Below are positions 8,401 through 16,325 of a stretch of DNA of 64,000 bases, in pieces (the first letter of the stretch is position 1; each line of letters starts with the position of its first letter). Below the pieces are notes generated by a model, which was not told where the DNA came from, made no database searches, and saw only the letters and a program-made list of their open reading frames with translations. Source of the stretch: JARRKC01 sp037388505 (GTDB lineage: Bacteria > Acidobacteriota > UBA6911 > RPQK01 > JAPXNP01). A program made the translations under genes and the position numbers. The stretch lies in assembly GCA_037388505.1 (NCBI GenBank), contig JARRKC010000019.1, positions 1 through 64,000 of the forward strand, written 5' to 3'.

Positions 8401-8657
8401 AGGGCCTCTTCGAGCGGCCGGGTGATCGACTCCTGGATCTGCTCCGGCGTGGAGTTCGGATAGGGCACGACGACCACGATCTCCGGCGCATTGATGCTGG
8501 GGAACAACACCAGGGGGATCTTGAAGATCGAGACGATGCCCAGCAGCAGGAACGAGACCAGGATCATGCAGATCGTCACCGGATAGCGGATGGAGAATTC
8601 CGAGAGACGAAAGGCTCGTCCCGTTTCCTGATCGTTTCGACCCGTGAAGTTCACCAT
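5418..8657 (-). CDS. RND efflux permease (second permease of operon)
   Basis: A 1079-residue inner-membrane RND transporter of the AcrB/HAE1 superfamily, expected to export substrates using the proton gradient. The first membrane helix follows FSIRYPVTICMILVSFLLLG. Two large periplasmic loops with PLEEALSTLPYVERITS and porter repeats follow, and the helix-4 motif is GMLVDNAVVVLES (about residues 405-415). The helix-10 region NNGIVLIDHINNL and the C-terminal RFRPILMTAATTVVGLTPLA box are typical. The start has a GGGAGAG ribosome site and lies 3 bp after the upstream permease stop. The last 25 or so residues (after RRLWR) are encoded by an intergenic repeat and look non-native. No outer-membrane channel gene is nearby. 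Confidence 0.93.
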   Translation of the reverse strand: MVNFTGRNDQETGRAFRLSEFSIRYPVTICMILVSFLLLGIVSIFKIPLVLFPSINAPEIVVVVPYPNSTPEQIQESITRPLEEALSTLPYVERITSWSNADRAVVQMTFPWDKDVDILRSEARELVERARVDLPDDVDRILVQNFNTNDIPIIEGRIASHQDLRGAYDLLEARIKKPLEAVPGVAEVGIGGVDPREVDIYLKLDAIKRYSVDVDALFRRLDSANLNLTLGKLDDSDSRFRVISKGAVASLEQLRAFPINERGLTLGDISTVMLKEPDPTMGRHLNGEFAIALEIRKASDANTVDTVDRVMARIQDLNNDPVLEGIEVLVWHNAGHEITKSLSGLLNAGLVGAGLAVVVLFLFLRRIGATLLIGLAIPFSIVSAIGFLYLLGYDLNVLSMMGLMLATGMLVDNAVVVLESIFQKLEKGEERVAASCAGTQEVIRAVVAATLTSVIIFVPLVFGQETNLTIFLAQTGVAIMITLFCSLFISLTLIPMGAGKLLSAKTGGADDWTIRQLSRLRDWWAARRGRAASGSRRSVVDHYLRVMSWTLKHRYAVGLVVVPIVVVASFYVLAQLPDNSYDAEEMTDLQIQYEFTENYHYAKIEQDFVNPVEAYLRENQKTFNIKDVYSYYENNEAATRIYFDKENIRLEDLREIRHKISEGLPVIPGAQIRLGNQEGGENRNWIGVSLYGEDPAKLMELAREARRRLKQTDQFSEIHTALDSGQQEVQLVLHRQLARHYGVSPQSVSNVLGIVLRGREIRGFQTNDGEVNIWVKLQPGDREDLQDLESMVVGGGPNGEQILLSQVADLRIERTPGVIQREDRRTYTEMWCNYSGEQEETGKKLVTETMDTMDFPDGYSWSFGFWTLRSGQEDQEFLFNILLALFMVYFVMASLFESLVHPFSIMISLLFAFVGVAWFLLITGTPFNIMAQIGILILIGIVVNNGIVLIDHINNLRRAGLSRAEAILAGCRERFRPILMTAATTVVGLTPLAVGDSSLFDLRYFPMARTLMGGLIASTILTLVVLPTYYTLMDDLSEGARRLWRSSSPAAKVVQAAGLVSQAGCQPAAAREGEIGDRS
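5457..5503. repeat. GGCTGGCAGCC hairpin repeat overlapping an RND gene end
   Basis: GGGCTGGCAGCCTG and CAGGCCTGCAGCCTGGACTACTTTGG belong to a GGCTGGCAGCC...CAGGCTGGAAGCCTGTATTAC family, seen complete at 62162-62210 and partly at 23836-23857 and 44947-44990. This copy supplies the last codons of the adjacent RND permease gene. Confidence 0.55.
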
Positions 8658-8660
8658 CGC

Positions 8661-11600
8661 TCACTCTCCCAGGGACGGCTGCAGGCCGTCGTGCAGTTCG
8701 GGTGAAACGGCGTCGCCCTGGAGCGGTTCGCTCAGAGGATCCGCAGCGTAGACCTTGCGGTCGATCAGATCGTAGACGACGGGAATGAAGACCAGGGTCA
8801 GCAGCGTCGAAAAGATCAGGCCTCCCATCACGGTGATGGCCATCGGAGCCCTCACTTCGGCGCCTTCGCCCCAGCCGAGCGCCATGGGGATCAGTCCCAG
8901 GACCGTGGTCAGCGTGGTCATCACGATGGGCCGGAGGCGCACCTGCCCGGCCTCCATCAGGGCCTTGCGTCGCGGGACGCCTTCGGCCCTCAATTGATTG
9001 GTGTAGTCGATCAGGACGATCGCATTGTTGACCACGATCCCGGCCAGGATGATCACACCGAGGAAGACCATCACGCTGACCGTCGTCCCGGTGATCCACA
9101 GGGAGAAGATGACCCCGATGACCGCCAGCGGGACGCAGAACATGATCACGAAGGGGTGGATGAGAGATTCGAACTGCGACGCCATGACCAGGTACACGAG
9201 AAAGACAGCCAGGCCGAATGCGAAGATCAGACTCCAGTAGCTGGCTTCCAGTTCTTCGTTCTGACCGGCCAGCACGACCAGCGTGTTGACCGGGATCTCA
9301 CTGCGCAGAGCGCCGAGCCGCTCCCGGATCTCAGCCGAGACCGTACTGAGGTCCCGACCACTCAGATTCGCGGAAACGATGGCGGCCCGCTGGCTGCGGA
9401 TTCGACGAATCTCGCTGGGTCCGCGCCCCAGACGGACGTCGGCAATCGAATCGAGTCGAATGGGTACGATGTTGGCGGGCGGCGCCACCTGGGCGCTGGA
9501 GGCGGTGGCCTGCGCTCGGCTGTCGAAACGGCCCGCCGTCATGGAGGCGACGTTGACCGTCAGACTCTTCAAGTCTTCGACGGTGCTGCGATCGCTCTCG
9601 CCAGCCCGCACCAGCATGTCGATCTGCTTGTCGTCTTCCCGAAAGCGGCTCGCCACGTCGCCGCGAATCTTGTTCCGCAGGATCCCGGCGATCTGGTTTT
9701 CCTCGAGCCCCAACCGGGCCAGACGGAGACGGTCGAAGATGACGTGGATCTCGGGATCACCCAGTTCGGTCGTCGTCTTCACGTCCGTCAGACCGGGGAT
9801 CGTCTCCAGTTCGCCCATGACCTTGGTCGCCACATCGCGCAGGTTGTCGAGACTGTAGGCATAGATTTCGATTTCGATGGGCGTGCGGAAACTGAACAGC
9901 GTGGGCCGCTCGAATTTGTAGGTCACTTCCGGTTGCCGGTGGAGCTCCTGCCGGATTCGCTCGATGACTGCGGCTTCGGCAACCTGATCCCGCTTGTCCT
10001 TCATCACGACATACAGCTGAGCTTCGTTCTCCCGTGCCGAATTGCGCGCGAACTGGTTCTCGGTGCTGCCGCCGACGCTCGAAAAGACCGTCGCCACCTC
10101 GGGATATTCGGCGACCTTCGCTTCCACCTGGTTGACCATCCGGTCCGTGTGAGCCAGCGGGCGACCTTCCGGGAGCTTGATTTCGAAGGCGAATTCACCC
10201 TGGGTCAGCGGCGGAATCAGCTCTGCGCCGAGAAAGCGGGAGGCCCCGAGAGCCGCGATGCCGAGCATGATGGCAAAGGCGAACACCATGGCTTTGTTGC
10301 TCAACGCCCAGGACAGAACCTTCGGGTAAAAGCTCGTCAGACGTTCGAACCAGAAGTCGAAGAGGTTCAGAGCCGGAGAAATGAAGCGGTTGATCAGTCG
10401 ACCCACCACTCGGATCAGCCTTCGCAGGTCGGTCAGCAAAACCTTCAAGGCATCGATGAAGAGGAATCGAAGCGAGGCGCGGGACCAACCCCTCACCGTC
10501 CGAAGGATCTTTCGGAACCGGCCCGCAGGGGGCGGTTCCGGTACGGGGGCGGCCGCCGGTGCTTCGGTTTCGGCATGGCGCGTCGTCCGCGCCAGAATCA
10601 TGGGAATCAGAAGCAGGGCCACCAGCAGTGAGGCCAGCAGGGCGTAGGTGATGGTCAGCGCCTGATCCTTGAACAGCTGTCCCGCGATCCCTTCCACGAA
10701 GATCAGGGGCAGGAAAACGGCAACCGTGGTCAGGGTGGAGGCGGTCACCGCCCGGCTCACTTCGACGGTTCCTTTATAGACGGCCTGAGCGAGTTCGATT
10801 CCCTTCTTGCGATGGCGGTCGATGGCTTCCAAAACGACGATCGAGTTGTCGACCAGCATGCCCACCCCGAGAGCCACACCTCCGAGCGACATGATGTTCA
10901 GGGTGATCTCGGTCTGATACATCAGGGCGAAAGTCGCCATGATCGAGATCGGGATCGAGAATCCGATGGTCAGCGTGCTGCGCAGATCCCGCAGGAAGAC
11001 AAAGAGAACGAGAGTCGCGAGCAAGCCGCCCACAATGGCCGCCGAAAGGACGTTGGAGACGGCATTCTCGATGAAGTCGGCCTGATTGGAAACGATCTGA
11101 TAATCGACGCCCTCGGGAAACCGCTTGTTCTTCTTGAGATTCTCGAGCTGACGGATCACGGCGCGGGCGACGCTGACGGTGTTGGCGTCCCCTTCCTTGT
11201 AGATCCCCATCTCGACACTTTCTTTGCCTCCCAGGCGAGCAATGATGTCCCGGTCCTTGGTCCCCCTCCACACCCGGGCCACGTCGCTGAGCAGGACCTT
11301 GCGGCCCCGGTCTTCCCGCACGACGATGTTGCCGATCTCGTCGACCGTGCGGAACTGGTTGAGCATCCGAACCAGGTAGTTCGCGTCGGCATCGTAGAGG
11401 CTGCCGGTCGCCTGGTTCAGGTTCTCCTGGCGAAGCACCTCCGTCACCTGGGTGATGGGTATCCCAAGTTCGGCCAGGCGCTTCTCGTCGACTTCGATCC
11501 GGATCTGTTCCTCCAGACCGCCGATCACCTTGACGGCGGCCACGCCGTCGGTGGCTTCGAGATACTTCTTGAGCTCCTTCTCGGCCAGGTAGCGCAGCGA

Positions 11601-12044
11601 ACTGAGATTCGCGTCCCCGAAGACGCGGACCCGCATGATCGGATCATAGGAGGGATCGAAGCGGAGGATGACGGGTTTCTCGGCGTCTCTGGGGAGATTG
11701 ACGAAATCCAACTTCTCCCGGACCTCGAGGCTGGCGATGTCCATCTTCGTATCCCAGCCGAACTCCATCACCACCTCGGATTGTCCCGAGCGGGAGACCG
11801 AGGTCATCTTCGTCAGACCCGGGACCACACCTACGGCTTCCTCGATCGGCTGGGTGATCAACGACTCGATTTCCTCCGGAGCCGCGTCCTCGTAGTCGGT
11901 CTGGATCGTCAAAGACGGATAGGAGATATCCGGAAGCAGGTTCAGAGCGAGACGATCGAGGGAAACCAGACCGAAGAGAATGACCGCCACGACGAACATC
12001 GATACCGTGACCGGTCGTTGGATCGCAGTTTTGATGAGATTCAT
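8661..12044 (-). CDS. RND efflux permease (first permease of operon)
   Basis: A 1127-residue RND permease clearly different from its downstream neighbour. Hallmarks: IQRPVTVSMFVVAVILFG first helix, LPDISYPSLTIQTDY, IEEAVGVVPGLTKMTS, the helix-4 GMLVDNSIVVLEAI motif with a conserved Asp (about residue 396), NNAIVLIDYTNQLR, and RLRPIVMTTLTTVLGLIPMAL. A basic, proline-rich insertion of about 80 residues (around 490-570) sits in the cytoplasmic loop between the two halves, longer than in AcrB. GGAG stands 6 nt before the ATG. Order adaptor-permease-permease resembles mdtABC, where two permeases form mixed trimers; whether that holds here is inference. Confidence 0.93.
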   Translation of the reverse strand: MNLIKTAIQRPVTVSMFVVAVILFGLVSLDRLALNLLPDISYPSLTIQTDYEDAAPEEIESLITQPIEEAVGVVPGLTKMTSVSRSGQSEVVMEFGWDTKMDIASLEVREKLDFVNLPRDAEKPVILRFDPSYDPIMRVRVFGDANLSSLRYLAEKELKKYLEATDGVAAVKVIGGLEEQIRIEVDEKRLAELGIPITQVTEVLRQENLNQATGSLYDADANYLVRMLNQFRTVDEIGNIVVREDRGRKVLLSDVARVWRGTKDRDIIARLGGKESVEMGIYKEGDANTVSVARAVIRQLENLKKNKRFPEGVDYQIVSNQADFIENAVSNVLSAAIVGGLLATLVLFVFLRDLRSTLTIGFSIPISIMATFALMYQTEITLNIMSLGGVALGVGMLVDNSIVVLEAIDRHRKKGIELAQAVYKGTVEVSRAVTASTLTTVAVFLPLIFVEGIAGQLFKDQALTITYALLASLLVALLLIPMILARTTRHAETEAPAAAPVPEPPPAGRFRKILRTVRGWSRASLRFLFIDALKVLLTDLRRLIRVVGRLINRFISPALNLFDFWFERLTSFYPKVLSWALSNKAMVFAFAIMLGIAALGASRFLGAELIPPLTQGEFAFEIKLPEGRPLAHTDRMVNQVEAKVAEYPEVATVFSSVGGSTENQFARNSARENEAQLYVVMKDKRDQVAEAAVIERIRQELHRQPEVTYKFERPTLFSFRTPIEIEIYAYSLDNLRDVATKVMGELETIPGLTDVKTTTELGDPEIHVIFDRLRLARLGLEENQIAGILRNKIRGDVASRFREDDKQIDMLVRAGESDRSTVEDLKSLTVNVASMTAGRFDSRAQATASSAQVAPPANIVPIRLDSIADVRLGRGPSEIRRIRSQRAAIVSANLSGRDLSTVSAEIRERLGALRSEIPVNTLVVLAGQNEELEASYWSLIFAFGLAVFLVYLVMASQFESLIHPFVIMFCVPLAVIGVIFSLWITGTTVSVMVFLGVIILAGIVVNNAIVLIDYTNQLRAEGVPRRKALMEAGQVRLRPIVMTTLTTVLGLIPMALGWGEGAEVRAPMAITVMGGLIFSTLLTLVFIPVVYDLIDRKVYAADPLSEPLQGDAVSPELHDGLQPSLGE

Positions 12045-12110
12045 ATCGGGCTCCAGACGACTGAGCTACGAGACCAGCTGTGACGGCAGAACGATTGAAG
12101 AGGGAGACGA

Positions 12111-13337
12111 TCAGGCGGCCGCTTCGACCAGGCGAATCTTGCTGCCCTCTTTCAGGCCGCCCTGACCGGCCACGACGACCGAATCGCCGGCCGCGACGCC
12201 GTTGAGGATCTCGATGCTGCCGCCATTCTGATAGCCGAGTTGGACTCTGACGCGGGTGACCTCGTTCTCGTGCGCGACGAAGACGAAGGACTCTCCGTCC
12301 TCTTCGACGATGGCCCGCTTCGGAATCAGCACGCTGCCTTCCCGGGTATCGGTCTGGATCTCAACACGCACGAAAGCCCCGGGCTTGAACAGGCTGTCTC
12401 CATGCACGAGCTCCACGGTCACCTTCACCGTGCCGGTCGACTGATCCACGACGGGGCTGATGCGCGCGACCTTCCCATGCAGCCCGGTGTCGGTTTCCAC
12501 TCCGGAGAAGACGGTGGTCGGCTGGCCCGCCTTGATCAAAGAAGCATCCTTTTCGGACAGGAACACGTCGGCCTGCAAGGGAGAGAAATCGGCCAGGCTG
12601 AAGAGGGTATCCATGTTCCGGACCGTCTGACCAAGATCGACGTCCCGCTGGGTGATGAATCCGGAGAAAGGCGCCTCGATGCGGGTCCTGGAGATCTCGA
12701 GCTCAGCCTGGTTGATTTCCGCCTCCAGCTCGTCAACGTGGTGGACCAGTTCCCGCCGCGAAGACGAAGAGGCGCGCATGTCATGCTCCAACTCCTCCAG
12801 GCGGTACTTGGCCTGGGCAACCTCACGCTGGCTGACCAGACTCTCGTCGAAGAGCTTCTGGTAGCGCTCATAGTCCTCGCGGGCATTCGCCACCTGCACA
12901 TCCGTTTTGTCCTGGAGAATCTCGGCCTTCTCCAATTGAAGCTTGGCCTGAGCGAGCTTCTGACGGGCCGACTGGAGTTGAATGGCCGGCTGAGTGTCGT
13001 CGAGCCGGCAGAGCAACTGCCCCTTGTCGACGTAAGCGCCTTCTTCGACCAGGAGTTCCTTGACCACGCCTTCGGTCCGCGCGGCGATACCGACCTGGCG
13101 GACGGCTTTCAGATTGGCCGTGGAATTGATCGACGCTGAGATCTCGCCGGTTCGAGCCAGGGCAACCTCGACCGGCACGGTGGTCTCTTTGTCGTCTTTC
13201 GGGGTCGAACCTTCCTGCTTTGAATCGGCCTGCGTCGTCGATCCCGATCCGGTGATCCAAGGGGTCACGAGATAGGCCGCGGCGACGAAGACAATGATGA
13301 AAATGAGGAACCCATAGGTCTTTGTTCTGACGCTCAT
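12111..13337 (-). CDS. RND efflux periplasmic adaptor (membrane fusion protein)
   Basis: A 408-residue HlyD/AcrA-type adaptor. One N-terminal membrane anchor (about 8-25) is followed by a lipoyl half-motif (EGVVKELLVEEGAYVDKGQL), then a long alpha-helical hairpin (about 110-215, rich in Q, E, K, A). The second lipoyl half is RIEAPFSGFITQRDVDLGQT, then beta-barrel and membrane-proximal domains ending GLKEGSKIRLVE. It bridges the RND permease to an outer-membrane channel. It is the first gene of the operon: GGAG lies 6 nt before the ATG, and the gap to the first permease is 66 bp. A single adaptor serves two permeases, and no regulator gene adjoins it. Confidence 0.93.
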   Translation of the reverse strand: MSVRTKTYGFLIFIIVFVAAAYLVTPWITGSGSTTQADSKQEGSTPKDDKETTVPVEVALARTGEISASINSTANLKAVRQVGIAARTEGVVKELLVEEGAYVDKGQLLCRLDDTQPAIQLQSARQKLAQAKLQLEKAEILQDKTDVQVANAREDYERYQKLFDESLVSQREVAQAKYRLEELEHDMRASSSSRRELVHHVDELEAEINQAELEISRTRIEAPFSGFITQRDVDLGQTVRNMDTLFSLADFSPLQADVFLSEKDASLIKAGQPTTVFSGVETDTGLHGKVARISPVVDQSTGTVKVTVELVHGDSLFKPGAFVRVEIQTDTREGSVLIPKRAIVEEDGESFVFVAHENEVTRVRVQLGYQNGGSIEILNGVAAGDSVVVAGQGGLKEGSKIRLVEAAA

Positions 13338-13729
13338 ATCATTCTCCGATGAATCAGACTTCCGAACGGAAGCGCATCAACTCTCTCTCCAGCAACCTTC
13401 AAACGTTCAGGAACGCATTCCATTAACAGAAAGTTCGGCCTCATCGACAGAAGGGCACGGTTTGGTGGGAAACCCGACAGTGGGTGGCAATGGGTGAAGA
13501 CAGGACGTATGGGACATAGAGGGCCCAGGGGACCCGGATCGATCGATTCGCCCACAAGGAGAACATCTTTCTCATCTGTGCTCTCTGGTATCCCAAACGT
13601 CCCATATGTCCCATCGGTCCCAGGCCGTCCCATTCCCCCAGGCTGCCCCATTTCATCCCTTTCCCCTTGAAAGATACGCAGTTGCATGTAATATCTAGGG
13701 TTCGGTCGCCTGCGGGCCAGGGGGAGTGA
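13338..13729. other. Divergent intergenic region
   Basis: The 390-bp gap separates the efflux operon (leftward) from the CpsD-like gene (rightward), so promoters for both must lie here; I could not assign hexamers with confidence. Its centre is occupied by a TATGGGAC-type inverted repeat, listed separately. Confidence 0.5.
13488..13655. repeat. TATGGGAC palindromic repeat, copy 1
   Basis: GACGTATGGGACATAGAGGG on the left is mirrored by CCCATATGTCCCATCGGTCC and CAGGCCGTCCCATT on the right, giving a long imperfect hairpin of short TATGGGAC-type words. Related elements lie at 36083-36186 and 63711-63846, and a looser relative at 38536-38671. Confidence 0.6.
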
Positions 13730-14389
13730 ATGGAGAGGTTGACCCAGCGCCAGGTTCTTCAGCTGTCGCAGCTTGCGGAAGTCAAGCGGGTCTTCAATAT
13801 TGCTTATCTCACGTCCAAGAGCGTGCATGCTCCCTGCATCATGGTCACGAGTGCACGTCGTGGGGAGGGCAAGACCACGACAACGGCACTTCTGGCGGCC
13901 TGCGCCGCCCAGCCGCCGGCGCGGCGCGTGCTGGCCGTCGACCTCAACTGGCACCAGCCCGCACTGCACGCCTGCTTCGGACTCGAACGTTCATTCAACA
14001 TCGACGAATTCCGAGAGGAGCAGAGCATCGATGGGCTGGTTCGCCCGACTTCGGTGCCGGGGCTGGATGTGCTGACCGCACCTCCTCCGATCGACGAGAC
14101 CCGGAGCGCATCCCTCGACGCGCTGGATGTCGGCCTGATGATCCTGGAAAAGGCCAGGGCGCGCTACGAATGGGTGTTCGTCGACTCCAACGCGATCATT
14201 CCTCCCAACCGCCGCATGATCGACCCCGTGGTGGTTTCTCAGGCGACGTCGGGGGTGATCGTCGTGGTCCTCGCGAGCGTGACGTCGAGACAAGACGTCA
14301 AGCGGACTGTTGCAGGCCTCGAGACGTCGGGCTCCAATGTGGTGGGCACCTTCGTGAACCAGTGGAGGAATCCTCTGTATTCGACCTGA
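13730..14389 (+). CDS. CpsD/Wzc-type P-loop ATPase without tyrosine tail
   Basis: A 219-residue protein of the bacterial tyrosine kinase/ParA-MinD-like ATPase family. Walker A is SARRGEGKTTT (about 41-51), the Walker A' strand is VLAVDLNWHQPALH with its aspartate at 71, and VFVDSN follows as the Walker B region. In the family such proteins phosphorylate a C-terminal tyrosine cluster and control polysaccharide chain export. Here the C-terminus (NQWRNPLYST) has at most one tyrosine, so autokinase activity is doubtful. The next gene, 9 bp downstream, encodes a Wzz-like membrane partner, matching the CpsC-CpsD type of split system. GGGGGAG precedes the ATG. Confidence 0.78.
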   Translation: MERLTQRQVLQLSQLAEVKRVFNIAYLTSKSVHAPCIMVTSARRGEGKTTTTALLAACAAQPPARRVLAVDLNWHQPALHACFGLERSFNIDEFREEQSIDGLVRPTSVPGLDVLTAPPPIDETRSASLDALDVGLMILEKARARYEWVFVDSNAIIPPNRRMIDPVVVSQATSGVIVVVLASVTSRQDVKRTVAGLETSGSNVVGTFVNQWRNPLYST

Positions 14390-14398
14390 GGACGGCCT

Positions 14399-15157
14399 AT
14401 GTTCTTTCTGCTGCGACGCTACTGGAACGGTATCAACCGGCGCGCCCGCTGGCTGTGGATCATTTTCTTCCCTCCTTTGATCTACATCGTTCTGGTGCTC
14501 GCAAACCCGCAGTCGTTCATCGTCACCCAGGCGGTCGACGTAAGTTCCGATTCCCCGGTCACACGGACGCCGGGGTCCGCCGAGGCCATTTCCATCAAGA
14601 CTCTGGCCGAAGAACGCTTCCTGTTCGAGGACGAGCAGACCTATTGGACGCTGCGCTCCAGGCTCGACCAGGAATTCCCCCGTGAGTCTGGCGCCGGGAT
14701 CGCGCTCTGGTCCCTGCTCCATCACGACATGAACATGCGCTGGACGGGTACCGACCAGCTCGAACTCTCGTATCGGGGGTCCGATCGGAGTCTGGGGGAG
14801 TTTCTGGTGGACTTCTTCGTCCAGCGTCTGCTGGCGCGGACCAAAGAGGGACGCCTCGTGGCGGCGAGCGAGTCCGCCGGCCGTCTGGCGAGCACGGGCA
14901 TTCGCGTCGATGTCCCGCCGGCCGAAGTCGTCGGAAAGGTTCAGACGACCGAGCAAAGGACATTGACCGGCCAGGGACGTGCAGTGGCCCTCATCCTCGT
15001 CGTCTCGCTCTGCGTCGTGCTGTTCATTCTGGGGGCTCTGGAGTGGACCGATGCTTCCTTCAAGTCAGAACGCCAGGTCGCCCGCTATCTGGGCGTCCCC
15101 GTCCTGGGCTCGCTGCCGGATCTGGACGAGGTCCTGGAACACCTCGATCAACCTTGA
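14399..15157 (+). CDS. Wzz/CpsC-like polysaccharide chain-length protein
   Basis: A 252-residue membrane protein with an N-terminal helix (about 18-37), a periplasmic region of about 165 residues and a second helix (about 199-218). The cytoplasmic tail SERQVARYLGVPVLGSLPDL is typical of Wzz/GumC copolymerases, where this segment activates the partner kinase. It is shorter than canonical Wzz and the periplasmic part shows no obvious family motif. Its gene follows the CpsD-like ATPase with a GAGGA ribosome site, so the two probably act together in export of a surface glycan. No glycosyltransferase or polymerase genes are in view. Confidence 0.65.
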   Translation: MFFLLRRYWNGINRRARWLWIIFFPPLIYIVLVLANPQSFIVTQAVDVSSDSPVTRTPGSAEAISIKTLAEERFLFEDEQTYWTLRSRLDQEFPRESGAGIALWSLLHHDMNMRWTGTDQLELSYRGSDRSLGEFLVDFFVQRLLARTKEGRLVAASESAGRLASTGIRVDVPPAEVVGKVQTTEQRTLTGQGRAVALILVVSLCVVLFILGALEWTDASFKSERQVARYLGVPVLGSLPDLDEVLEHLDQP

Positions 15158-15217
15158 GCACGAACTCGGCGCAGCCCGGACTCGGCCCGGCCGGGAACCA
15201 GGACTTCCCTGGGGAGA

Positions 15218-15862
15218 TCAGCCCTCGCACTGAAGCGTTGCGTACTTGCCCGGTATCAGATAGGGCTCGCCCATGCCGCCGCCGGGTGAAGGCTTCTGAC
15301 TGGCCTTGAGGGTCTTGAAGCGTTCCATCAGCTCGCGGGACTGTGCGTCCCGGCCGAGTGCCTTGAGCGCCCTTGCCTCGTTGTAGAGCGCAGCCGGGTT
15401 GGCGGGGTCGCGCTGCAAGGCCTGTTTGAAGTAGTCCACAGCCGCGTCGAGGTCGCCCCGGCGGAATTCGATCAGCCCGAGCTGACAGAAGGTCTCCGCG
15501 TCGCTGGGATCGATCTCGAGGACCTTTCGGAAATGGAGAGAGGCGTCGTCTGCATGTCCTTCTCTCAGCAGGAGCATCCCAAAGAGGTATTCAAAATAGG
15601 GATCTTGCCCCGCCTGCCCGGCCAGCTTCTCGAGTTCCTGACGAGCCTCGTCCAGCTGACCTGCATGGAGTCTGGCACTGATGAGATTGAGACGAAGCAT
15701 TCGGCAGTCGGGATCGGCCCGGGAGGCATCTGCGAAGAATCCGGCCGCCTGTACGAAGTCGAAGACAGCCGCGCGCTCGCAACCCGCCACGTTCAATTGC
15801 TCCGCTTCCTTACTGGCACAGGTCGTCGAAAGGATCAGAATAAGTCCGACAAGTACGATCAT
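15218..15862 (-). CDS. Tetratricopeptide repeat protein, probably exported
   Basis: A 214-residue protein with a hydrophobic N-terminus (MIVLVGLILILSTTCAS) that could be a signal peptide. The Cys at 15 resembles a lipobox, but the residues before it (Ser-Thr-Thr) are atypical. At least four TPR-like units follow between about 35 and 180 (for example AETFCQLGLIEFRRGDLDAA and NPAALYNEARALKALGRDAQ). The C-terminal tail PSPGGGMGEPYLIPGKYATL is low in structure. TPR proteins act as scaffolds; its partner cannot be told. It converges with the Wzz-like gene and has only a weak ribosome site, so the exact start is uncertain. Confidence 0.75.
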   Translation of the reverse strand: MIVLVGLILILSTTCASKEAEQLNVAGCERAAVFDFVQAAGFFADASRADPDCRMLRLNLISARLHAGQLDEARQELEKLAGQAGQDPYFEYLFGMLLLREGHADDASLHFRKVLEIDPSDAETFCQLGLIEFRRGDLDAAVDYFKQALQRDPANPAALYNEARALKALGRDAQSRELMERFKTLKASQKPSPGGGMGEPYLIPGKYATLQCEG

Positions 15863-16325
15863 CTCGATTCAGTCATCACCGCCGTCCCTTCGGCGGCCAG
15901 CCGCACCAGACTAGCAGGAGGCGGGAGCAGGGGGCAAGCGGAGAGGACATGAGGGATTTGAGATTTGGGGACACTGACCAGCACGGACTCACACGGACAG
16001 ATACAGAGCCCGTGTCCGTCCGTGTCGGTCCGGGTCCGTCCGTGAGAGTCCGTGTCCGTCCCCCGGTTAGCTTCCCAAACCTCCCGGCTGCGCTCAAATC
16101 GCTTCCAGTTGCGCGAGGCAACGGATCGCTGGGTGAAATCGCCCAGACGGCGGGGAGTTCGAATTTGTTTACTTTTGCTACAATTCAGCGGATTCGGCGC
16201 CCCGCGTGCAATGCGTTCGTGGCACGTAAAATGCACAATCAGCACGGCGAAACCTGCGTTATGGGGTCCGGGTGCGGGAACACGGCTTCCCTGAAACCGG
16301 GTGAGGAGTGAAACGGAAGAACAAC
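15863..16325. other. Intergenic region upstream of hydrogenase operon
   Basis: About 460 bp. 15985-16062 is a set of GTCCGTGT/ACACGGAC words forming an imperfect hairpin of short repeats. A TACAAT hexamer (16179-16184) could be the -10 of the hydrogenase promoter, but no -35 is convincing. The rest shows no coding potential. Confidence 0.5.
15985..16062. repeat. GTCCGTGT short-word repeat
   Basis: CACACGGACAGATACAGAGC on the left and several GTCCGTGTCCG and GTCCGTGAGAGTCCG words on the right make a partly palindromic array of 6-11 bp units. This is another class of simple intergenic repeat here. Confidence 0.5.

Noticed and set aside
5802..8705. A 967-codon plus-strand open frame
   Set aside because: It is antisense to the RND permease, is His/Asp/Gln/Arg-rich and matches the codon-complement pattern of a GC-rich shadow frame.
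8994..12083. Long plus-strand frames opposite the first RND permease
   Set aside because: Shadow frames with the same unnatural composition; the opposite strand has unmistakable RND motifs.
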